A DNA stretch of 7,394 nucleotides. Origin: Phycisphaerales bacterium. GTDB lineage: Bacteria; Planctomycetota; Phycisphaerae; Phycisphaerales; UBA1924. The stretch lies in assembly GCA_016763115.1 (NCBI GenBank), contig JAESUL010000007.1, positions 1 to 7,394 of the forward strand, given 5' to 3'. The notes under the pieces are model-generated. The model had not been told where the DNA came from. It made no database searches and saw only the letters and a list, made by a program, of their open reading frames with translations. Position numbers and translations under genes: made by a program. Positions 1 through 5,423 of this stretch are shown here, piece after piece (position 1 is the stretch's first letter; each line of letters begins with the position of its first letter).

Positions 1-47
1 AACAGTTCGTCGAAGCCATGTTCGCAGAGTAGCTTCAGCTTGCAACC

Positions 48-905
48 TTAGTATTTTATTTGCAGTTGGCTTAGCCTGTTTTTGGGCTTGCGGATTGCTG
101 AAAAGTACTTGTCCTGAACCCAGACGATTAGGGATCGATCCTGTGTTGCTTCAGAAAGCAGCCGATTCATGCGGCAGACGATTGTGCAGGCATAGTTGAA
201 TACAAAGGGCGAGTTCTCTACGCGGCGGATTGGCTTCAATATCAAATTGTTGTCCCTCTTAAGCACAAAGCTGTCGGTATCGGAACCGTGGGCGTTGGAA
301 GAGAGTGCTCTATAAATTTTCTCATAAGTGCCTCTGCGATTCAGTTTAGTGGCGAGATCGATGATCGAGGCTGGTCCACCATTGATTGCATACCAAGGGA
401 GATTTTTCTTGTTGCTCGGGTGTGTTTTTAGGTTTTCCAGGATCTCAACGGCCGTTGGGAGTTGGAGTTGTTCCTCTAGTTCTTTGCGTTGGGTGAGCAA
501 TAGATTGAGATTTACAGAATCTGGGAGATAGAAATCGTCAGTGCTGTTGATTTGGCCTGTTATGGATTTGTATTTGCTAGATTGGGGGTCTAGTGAGTTA
601 ATTAAATCTAGATCCTTTTTACGACTTAAAACCAAGTAAGCGTTGGCAGTGTCCTGGCTCTTGTCTTGGAGTACCCATTCAAGGTATAGGTGGGTTTCCA
701 GAATGGATCTAAGTAGCGGTTTGGCTGCTTCTGCGGATCGATTAACCAAAAGCATCGCTATTGCATCTGTGTTTGCCAAGATTGAAGAGTGCAATGTGAT
801 TAGTACAATTGTTTTGGCACACATTGGGCCTTGGCCGGAGTTTGCGAACCACCAGTCGATGATGTTTGTGCCAACATTGATCGAGCAGTTGAGAATTTCG
901 CTCAT
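48..905 (-). CDS. DUF5677-like protein of unknown function
   Basis: Complete gene for a 285-residue, mostly helical soluble protein with no signal peptide or clear membrane segment. It resembles the DUF5677 family: an N-terminal helix with H39 (ITLHSSILAN), a conserved-looking helix LLRSILETHLYLEWVL at residues 64-79 with R66 and E70, and a C-terminal motif YRALSSNAHG at 198-207 that fits the 'LS..aHg' signature I associate with this family. A charged linker lies at about 95-165. The biochemical role of the family is not known to me and I assign none. R199 and H206 are spaced R-X6-H, which recalls HEPN ribonucleases, but the residue after the Arg is Ala rather than the usual polar one. The start ATG at 905 has only a weak GAG upstream. 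The gene is much AT-richer than its neighbours, with codons such as TTA, AAA and AAT, which suggests acquisition by transfer. It probably has its own promoter in the 146-base gap before it. The open frame is certain; the family call is from memory of motifs. Confidence 0.8.
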   Translation of the reverse strand: MSEILNCSINVGTNIIDWWFANSGQGPMCAKTIVLITLHSSILANTDAIAMLLVNRSAEAAKPLLRSILETHLYLEWVLQDKSQDTANAYLVLSRKKDLDLINSLDPQSSKYKSITGQINSTDDFYLPDSVNLNLLLTQRKELEEQLQLPTAVEILENLKTHPSNKKNLPWYAINGGPASIIDLATKLNRRGTYEKIYRALSSNAHGSDTDSFVLKRDNNLILKPIRRVENSPFVFNYACTIVCRMNRLLSEATQDRSLIVWVQDKYFSAIRKPKNRLSQLQIKY

Positions 906-1051
906 CTCAGAATGTTCAGATTGAAGATGTGCAGATCCCTTCGATGAATCTGCCTGTGTTTGAGTATTTGGTATAAACAGATCAAGTCCTCACTATGCGT
1001 CTGTCTCTATGTAGAGTGATTTTGCTGTTGCACTTCTTACTATACTTGGTA
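906..1051. other. AT-rich spacer between the MscS gene and the DUF5677-like gene
   Basis: This gap is about 40% G+C and should hold the minus-strand promoter of the DUF5677-like gene and any end signal of the channel gene. I cannot assign either with confidence. An ACTATA at 1039-1044 reads TATAGT on the minus strand, and a GTATAA lies near 971-976, but neither has a convincing -35 partner. A short palindrome, CTCTATGTAGAG (1005-1016), sits inside a weak TCACT/AGTGA inverted repeat (990-994 and 1015-1019). No rho-independent terminator for the channel gene is evident. Confidence 0.4.
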
Positions 1052-2920
1052 TTACCCAGCACTCTCTCCGCGTGCCTCATGCTCGGAATCAAACTCCTCG
1101 GCGAATGATACATCGCCCGGCAACTCGTCCTTCCAAGGCTGATTCTGCGTGATATCCCGTGCAGCCTTGCGGCCCTCAAGAACCCATCGCCGCTCGGAGT
1201 TGCCCTCGGGAGTTTCGAGTTTCTCGGGCGGGGTATCGTCCTTGGAGATATGGATCTTCTGCGTTGGGAACGCGAACTCGACGCCTAGGCGATCGGCCAA
1301 GCGAACCACATCGAGCATGAACCGGTGCTTCTCGCGCAGCTCGATCGACCAGTCCGGGCACTCAAAGAAAATGTACACCAAAATATCAAGCGAGTGCGGC
1401 CCAAAGCCGTTGAGCCAGACATGGTAGTAGTCCTTGCGGGTATACGGATGCAGCTTGACGATCTCGCGGATGCCGCTACAAAACGCCTCGATTTTGTCGG
1501 GGTGCGTGTCGTAGGTGACATTTAACTTGGTCGTGTAGCGACGGTATTTTCGGCGGCCGTAGTTGTCGACCTTGGCGCGGACCAGTGTCGCGTTGGGGAT
1601 GGTGACGAGTGAGTTGTAGAAGGTGCGGATGCGCGTCGAGCGGAACCCGAGGTCCTCGACGGTGCCTTCGACATCGTTGACGACCACCCAATCGCCGATC
1701 TCGAACGGGCGGTCCATGATGACGGCGATGGACCCGAAGAAGTTCTCGATCGTGTCCTTGGCAGCGAACGCGACGGCCAAGCCGCCGATGCCCAGCCCGG
1801 TCAGCAACGGCATTATCTCGATGCTGAATGCGCTGGCGATGTAGATCAACCCGATCGCGCCGATGAACAGCTTGGCGGTGCGTTTGACCATCGGCACAAG
1901 CAGATCGTCAAACTTGGTCTCGGTCTTGGCAGCCTGCCCGCTGAGCCAGTCGCTCACCAGGTCCGTCACCTTGAAGGCCGCCCAGACGAGCGACACCATC
2001 AATACGACGCGCACCGCGACAAAGAGCACGATTGTCGGTGCAGCGGGCAGAAGCCCCAGCACAAGCGCGAGGTACCAGATGCTCGCGCCCGCGAGCATCC
2101 CGAACGGACGCACCGCCCGTTTGAGTGAGCCCGGATCAACCTCGCGCCCGCGTTTGTTCTCAAAGCGGTGCCAAAGATTCCGCAGGATGAGCCTCGTGAA
2201 CAGATCGACCATCAGCCCGACAAAGATGACAAGCAGAATCCCGATCCATTCCCAGTGCTCAAGCCCGAGCGTTCTGTTGCCCTTGAGCGACGCCGGCATC
2301 GCGCTGCGGACCTTACCGATAAACCGCTGGTCGATCTTCAACCCCGCGAGGGTTTCTTCGTTCTCGGTTTCGAGGGCAAAGTTGTGGATTTGGTTGAGTG
2401 TCGTGCGATCAAAGCGCCAGTTGCCGTGGGTGTCGGGTTCCATGGTGATCGAGTACCCGGGGTACTTGGAAGCGAACATCTGGTGCAGAGGCATGGTCCA
2501 GTGGATCTGCGGGTAGTACAGGTACCTCGGCTCTTGCGGATTGTCGGGCATCTTCTCGACGCGGACCTCGCCGATCCGCCCGAGCACGGTGTACAACTCG
2601 AGGGCAAGGTTCCACTTGGCTTCGAGTGGAAGGGACGGTTCGATATCGAGGCACTCGATCGCTCGCTGGCGTGCGTCTTCGCGTTTTTCTGCGCCCTCGT
2701 GCTCGTTGATCGCCACCAAGAAGGTGGACATCGTCGCTCTTGGCGAACGCAGCGAGGGATTCGTCGCGGCGTTCGGTTGGGCGACCGGTTCAGCGAGGGG
2801 AGTGGGCGGGGTGGTCTCGGTGTCCTGCATCCCAATCGCCGGGGTGCTCAAGAGCGAAACGCCGACCACAAGCAGGGAGATTATCCAGATCCGAATCATT
2901 GAAAAAGTGTTCGTATTCAT
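1052..2920 (-). CDS. MscS-family mechanosensitive ion channel with periplasmic N-terminal domain
   Basis: Inner-membrane channel of 622 residues, expected to open under membrane tension and release small solutes during hypo-osmotic shock. Residues 8-30 are a hydrophobic signal segment ending in TPAIG. A Pro/Ala-rich linker leads to a periplasmic domain at about 58-210 beginning SPRATMSTFL, as in other large MscS proteins. Hydrophobic helices follow at about 224-245, 273-292, 294-316 and 347-369. The pore helix is 371-397, with Gly/Ala packing (GLGIGGLAVAFAAKDT). The beta domain has RPFEIGDWVVV (404-414) and IPNATL (441-446), both typical of MscS. The alpha/beta vestibule runs to about 558. 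A charged tail of about 60 residues follows (559-622). E. coli MscS has 286 residues, so this is one of the enlarged members. The start at 2920 precedes the signal segment; its ribosome site is weak (GGATAG), and Met8 is an alternative. It lies 63 bases downstream of the lacI-type gene on the same strand and may be read from the same message. Confidence 0.93.
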   Translation of the reverse strand: MNTNTFSMIRIWIISLLVVGVSLLSTPAIGMQDTETTPPTPLAEPVAQPNAATNPSLRSPRATMSTFLVAINEHEGAEKREDARQRAIECLDIEPSLPLEAKWNLALELYTVLGRIGEVRVEKMPDNPQEPRYLYYPQIHWTMPLHQMFASKYPGYSITMEPDTHGNWRFDRTTLNQIHNFALETENEETLAGLKIDQRFIGKVRSAMPASLKGNRTLGLEHWEWIGILLVIFVGLMVDLFTRLILRNLWHRFENKRGREVDPGSLKRAVRPFGMLAGASIWYLALVLGLLPAAPTIVLFVAVRVVLMVSLVWAAFKVTDLVSDWLSGQAAKTETKFDDLLVPMVKRTAKLFIGAIGLIYIASAFSIEIMPLLTGLGIGGLAVAFAAKDTIENFFGSIAVIMDRPFEIGDWVVVNDVEGTVEDLGFRSTRIRTFYNSLVTIPNATLVRAKVDNYGRRKYRRYTTKLNVTYDTHPDKIEAFCSGIREIVKLHPYTRKDYYHVWLNGFGPHSLDILVYIFFECPDWSIELREKHRFMLDVVRLADRLGVEFAFPTQKIHISKDDTPPEKLETPEGNSERRWVLEGRKAARDITQNQPWKDELPGDVSFAEEFDSEHEARGESAG

Positions 2921-2983
2921 TGCCCAGATGCTATCCGTCAGATGCCGCCGGAGGCAGATCAGCGCACGAATACAAGTGTGATC

Positions 2984-4021
2984 TCACGCATCAAATACCC
3001 GAGGCACCGAGGTCGAATGCCGGATAATCAGCGTTTCGTCGAGTGTCACGGTTCGGCTCGGGATCGGCTCGTCGGATTTGAGCCGATCGAGCAGCATCTC
3101 GCCCGCCGTCCGTCCGGCGATCGAAGCGGGCAACGCGATGGTGGTCAGCGCGGGGGTGGCGAGTTGCGCGGGCAACTCGTCATTGAACGCCACGACGCTC
3201 ATGTCCTTGGGCACCGAGACCCCCAGCGTGTTCAATGCCTGGATGATCGACAGTGCGGTCGTGTCGTCGTAGGCGATGACCGCGGTGGCTTTGGTGCTCA
3301 GCAAGACAAGCTGGCAGTAGGTCAGCGAATCGTGATCGAACCGGTCGTACCCGTCAACAGGTTCGAGCCCGCGGTGGCGGAGGATCTGTTCATACGCCGA
3401 CTTGCGAAGATCGACCGAGGTATGCCGGGGGCGATGGACAGCACCAGGGCGGGTTGGATCAATGTAGGCGTAGGCGATCTTGGTGTGCCCGAGTTCGATC
3501 AGGTGATCGAGTGCTTGGTCCATGCCGTGGTGTTCGTTGAAGTTGACCGCGTCGCCACCGGGACCAGCGAGCCCGTTGATCGACACATAAGGCATGTCGT
3601 TGTCTTCGAGTTCTTTGAGGTCTTTATACTCGCGGACCTGATGGGCAATCGCCCCGTCCACTCGCCACGACGGGAGTTCGTGCCCGGCGTAATCAGGATC
3701 GAGGAAGGTCGTGCACACATGCTTGCCCCCATTGCGGAGCACCCGGACCGCTTCGGACAACGCCGAGCGGTTGATGCCGTCCGATGCCCATCCGACCACC
3801 GCGACCAGATTCGTCTGTTTGGCGCTGATCGAGCGGACCATCGGGTTGGGGCGGTAGTTGAGTGTCTTGGCAGCTTCGAGCACCCGTTGACGGACCTCGG
3901 GGCGGACACGAAAGTTGTGGGTGTACCCGTTCATTACCCGGCTGGCGGTGGATTCGGCGACCCCGGCCATCTCGGCGACCTTGGCAAGCGTGATCCGCTG
4001 TGTTTTTCGGGTTTCAGCCAT
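2984..4021 (-). CDS. LacI-family transcriptional regulator
   Basis: Cytoplasmic DNA-binding regulator of 345 residues, the usual LacI-family length. The N-terminal helix-turn-helix is TLAKVAEMAGVAESTASRVM (11-30). The third helix is RPEVRQRVLEAAKTLNYRPN (40-59) and the hinge helix is NPMVRSISAKQT (59-70). A periplasmic-binding-protein-like effector domain follows (about 71-335) with VDGAIAH (121-127), IAYDD (249-253) and VVAFND (276-281). The bound ligand cannot be read from the sequence; family members mostly sense sugars or nucleotides. The loop between helices 2 and 3 (NGYTHNFRV) is about three residues longer than in E. coli LacI and similar in length to that of FruR/Cra. I place the start at 4021 (MAETRK), ten residues before the HTH. 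The frame stays open for 170 more codons upstream, but that stretch lies across the divergent control region and antisense to the adaptor gene. The gene is divergent from the efflux operon and upstream of the channel gene, so control of either or both is plausible but unproven. Confidence 0.93.
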   Translation of the reverse strand: MAETRKTQRITLAKVAEMAGVAESTASRVMNGYTHNFRVRPEVRQRVLEAAKTLNYRPNPMVRSISAKQTNLVAVVGWASDGINRSALSEAVRVLRNGGKHVCTTFLDPDYAGHELPSWRVDGAIAHQVREYKDLKELEDNDMPYVSINGLAGPGGDAVNFNEHHGMDQALDHLIELGHTKIAYAYIDPTRPGAVHRPRHTSVDLRKSAYEQILRHRGLEPVDGYDRFDHDSLTYCQLVLLSTKATAVIAYDDTTALSIIQALNTLGVSVPKDMSVVAFNDELPAQLATPALTTIALPASIAGRTAGEMLLDRLKSDEPIPSRTVTLDETLIIRHSTSVPRVFDA

Positions 4022-4063
4022 AGGTGCGATCTCGGGGTTCTGGGCAGGGCAATCTCCGGATCG

Positions 4064-4069
4064 AGTATA
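4064..4069 (-). promoter_or_regulatory. Possible -10 element for the lacI-type gene
   Basis: Read on the minus strand this is TATACT, five of six matches to the sigma-70 -10 consensus, about 43 bases from the start codon at 4021. No good -35 hexamer is found at 16-18 bases upstream (the sequence there is CTCGCC or TCGCCC), so the call rests on the -10 alone. Confidence 0.25.
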
Positions 4070-4197
4070 CAGGATGCAGGGGCAGCGGGCGAGTGGGAAA
4101 TCCCTGTTCTGAGCCATCAAGGCGAATAATGGCGGGTGCAACGCGATTCTGAACACTTGGTATGAAATAATCACCCTCACGCATGGTTGGCGACTGG

Positions 4198-4203
4198 TAT
4201 ATT
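4198..4203 (+). promoter_or_regulatory. Possible -10 element for the efflux operon
   Basis: TATATT matches the -10 consensus at five of six bases in an otherwise GC-rich stretch and would give a leader of about 55 bases before the adaptor start at 4266. The expected -35 position (about 4174-4181) is CCTCAC-like and does not match, so the promoter would need an activator or a different sigma factor, or the call is wrong. Confidence 0.3.
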
Positions 4204-4225
4204 CGGACGCATCATCCATCGTCCG
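4204..4225. repeat. Inverted repeat just downstream of the putative -10
   Basis: CGGACG (4204-4209) and CGTCCG (4220-4225) are perfect 6-base arms around a 10-base loop. The repeat directly abuts the putative TATATT -10 element. That position would suit a repressor operator or a hairpin at the 5' end of the efflux mRNA. Six-base arms can arise by chance in DNA of this composition. Confidence 0.35.
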
Positions 4226-4254
4226 CCCCGCCGACCCGTTCGCACATGCCTCAC

Positions 4255-4260
4255 AAGGAG
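4255..4260 (+). promoter_or_regulatory. Ribosome binding site of the adaptor gene
   Basis: AAGGAG, a strong Shine-Dalgarno match, lies five bases before the ATG at 4266. It fixes the start ahead of a well-formed signal peptide. Confidence 0.8.
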
Positions 4261-4265
4261 CACGC

Positions 4266-5423
4266 ATGCTTCGCCAGTTTGTACTACTCGCCGTCCTCCT
4301 TGCAACTTGCTCTTCGCTCGCCCACGCCCAAGGCGGGCCCCCGCCCGCCAAGGTCGTTCTCGATGCTGCACGCATGGAACTGCTCACCGATCGGCGTGTT
4401 GCCACCGGGGAGATCCGCTCGCCGATGCGATCCCAACTGGCGGTGCAGGTGCAAGGGCTGGTGATCGAGATGCTCGTCAATGAGGGAGACTCGGTGACAC
4501 GCAACCAGATCATCGCCCAACTCGATCCCATGCGTGCCCAACTCGATCTTCAACGGGCCCAAGCCGGCGAGCACCACGCCTCGGCGGTGATCGAGCAACG
4601 CAAAGCCGAACTCGGACAAGCCGAGCGAGATCTCGAACGCATCAAAGAACTCGAACGCCGAGGATCGGTCGGGGCCAGCGAGATGGACGATGCCCGCTCG
4701 TTGCTCGCTTCACGCAAAGCGATTGTGATGCAGGCCGAGTCCGACCTGCTCACCGCCCAAGCCGACACCCAACTGGCAAAGCGTGCCTTGGGCGACACCA
4801 CCATCCGCGCCCCGTTCGCCGGGCAGGTCGTTCAGACCCACACCGAGGTCGGGCAATGGATCGATCGTGGCGGGGCGGTCGCCACCGTGCTCTCGCTGAC
4901 CGATCTCGAAGCGAGGGTCAATATCCCCCAGCAGTACTTCGCGGCCATTGCAGGGTCCAAGGCCGAGATCGAGATCATTGTCCCCGCGATCGGTTCAAGT
5001 GTCACCGGCGAACTCATCGCGATCATCCCCCAAGCAGACTCGCTTAGCAGGCTCTTCCCCGTCCGTATCCTGATCCATGACCCCGACCGCATCCTCCGCC
5101 CGGGCATGAGCGTCAAGGCGATGATCCCGACCGGGATATCCAGAGAACTGCTGACTGTTTCCAAGGATGCCATCGTGCGCACACCAAGCGGAGAGCACCT
5201 CTTCTTCAACGCCGACGGCGTCGCTGCGCTGATGCCCGTCACCCGTCTCTTCGGCGTCGGTGATCGCGTCGCCATCAAACCGGGGATTCTCAAGGAAGGC
5301 ATGCAAATAATCGTCGATGGGAATGAACGCATCTACCCCGGGCAACGCTTGCTTGTTCTTGAAACACTCGTTCCCGTGATTCGTGACACCGAGCCAACGC
5401 AACCCAGCGGGGAGCAAGAATAA
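4266..5423 (+). CDS. RND efflux periplasmic adaptor (membrane fusion protein)
   Basis: Periplasmic adaptor of 385 residues that should bridge the inner-membrane RND pump encoded next to an outer-membrane channel. Residues 1-21 form a signal peptide with a likely cleavage site after AHA. Cys15 lies in LATC, which is a poor lipobox, so a soluble rather than lipid-anchored form is favoured. The first half of the lipoyl domain is at about 57-88 (QGLVIEMLVNEGDSVTRNQI). A long alpha-helical hairpin rich in Ala, Glu, Gln and Arg follows (about 90-175). The second lipoyl half begins TTIRAPFAGQVV (178-189). The beta-barrel domain is at about 213-290, ending in RPGMSVKAMIP (278-288), and a membrane-proximal domain runs to about 365. 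This order is typical of the HlyD/AcrA-type family. The substrate cannot be told from the adaptor. It is the first gene of the operon, and its stop overlaps the permease start by one base. Confidence 0.93.
   Translation: MLRQFVLLAVLLATCSSLAHAQGGPPPAKVVLDAARMELLTDRRVATGEIRSPMRSQLAVQVQGLVIEMLVNEGDSVTRNQIIAQLDPMRAQLDLQRAQAGEHHASAVIEQRKAELGQAERDLERIKELERRGSVGASEMDDARSLLASRKAIVMQAESDLLTAQADTQLAKRALGDTTIRAPFAGQVVQTHTEVGQWIDRGGAVATVLSLTDLEARVNIPQQYFAAIAGSKAEIEIIVPAIGSSVTGELIAIIPQADSLSRLFPVRILIHDPDRILRPGMSVKAMIPTGISRELLTVSKDAIVRTPSGEHLFFNADGVAALMPVTRLFGVGDRVAIKPGILKEGMQIIVDGNERIYPGQRLLVLETLVPVIRDTEPTQPSGEQE
5409..5414 (+). promoter_or_regulatory. Ribosome binding site of the permease gene
   Basis: GGGGAG inside the end of the adaptor gene lies eight bases before the permease ATG at 5423. 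With the TAATG stop-start overlap it supports translational coupling of the two subunits. Confidence 0.6.

Larger units (their letters stand above)
4022..4265. promoter_or_regulatory. Divergent control region between the lacI-type gene and the efflux operon
   Basis: The 244 bases separate two genes read away from each other, so both promoters must lie here unless they sit within coding sequence. The part near 4150-4205 is AT-richer than its surroundings (ACTTGGTATGAAATAATCA at 4155-4173). Small symmetric elements are visible: GGGA-AA-TCCC at 4095-4104, TCCGGA at 4055-4060, and a 6-bp inverted repeat at 4204-4225. None is a clear CG-centred LacI-family operator. The regulatory role follows from gene arrangement. 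Confidence 0.6.

Noticed and set aside
1..32. A possible 3' end of an upstream plus-strand gene (QFVEAMFAE then TAG at 30-32)
   Set aside because: Only ten codons are visible, and an equally open minus-strand frame (CKLKLLCEHGFDEL) exists in the same bases, so neither can be supported.
990..1023. A TCACT/AGTGA inverted repeat followed by TTTT, resembling a plus-strand terminator
   Set aside because: The stem is only five bases with a loop of about 20, and both adjacent genes run on the minus strand, so there is no plus-strand transcript for it to end.
2168..2902. A 244-codon plus-strand open frame opposite the MscS gene
   Set aside because: Its translation shows no recognisable motif and is rich in Arg, Val and Asp as expected for an antisense shadow of GC-rich coding DNA. 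The minus-strand MscS protein explains the whole stretch.
2945..2956. A GCC-rich symmetric element between the LacI-type and MscS genes
   Set aside because: The complementary arms are only four bases (TGCC/GGCA around six bases) with no T-run, too weak to call a terminator or attenuator.
2942..4129. A 395-codon plus-strand open frame opposite the LacI-type gene
   Set aside because: It is the antisense shadow of a clear LacI-family gene, has no plausible domain, and starts inside the intergenic gap without a convincing ribosome site.
1044..4163. ACTTGGTAT occurring in two intergenic regions (1044-1052 and 4155-4163)
   Set aside because: Many nine-base repeats are expected by chance in a window of this length, and the two copies have no shared flanks.
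4022..4531. A 170-codon open extension upstream of the LacI-type start, in the same frame
   Set aside because: It crosses the divergent control region and runs antisense to the adaptor's signal peptide and lipoyl domain. The HTH begins ten residues after the Met at 4021, the normal distance for this family.
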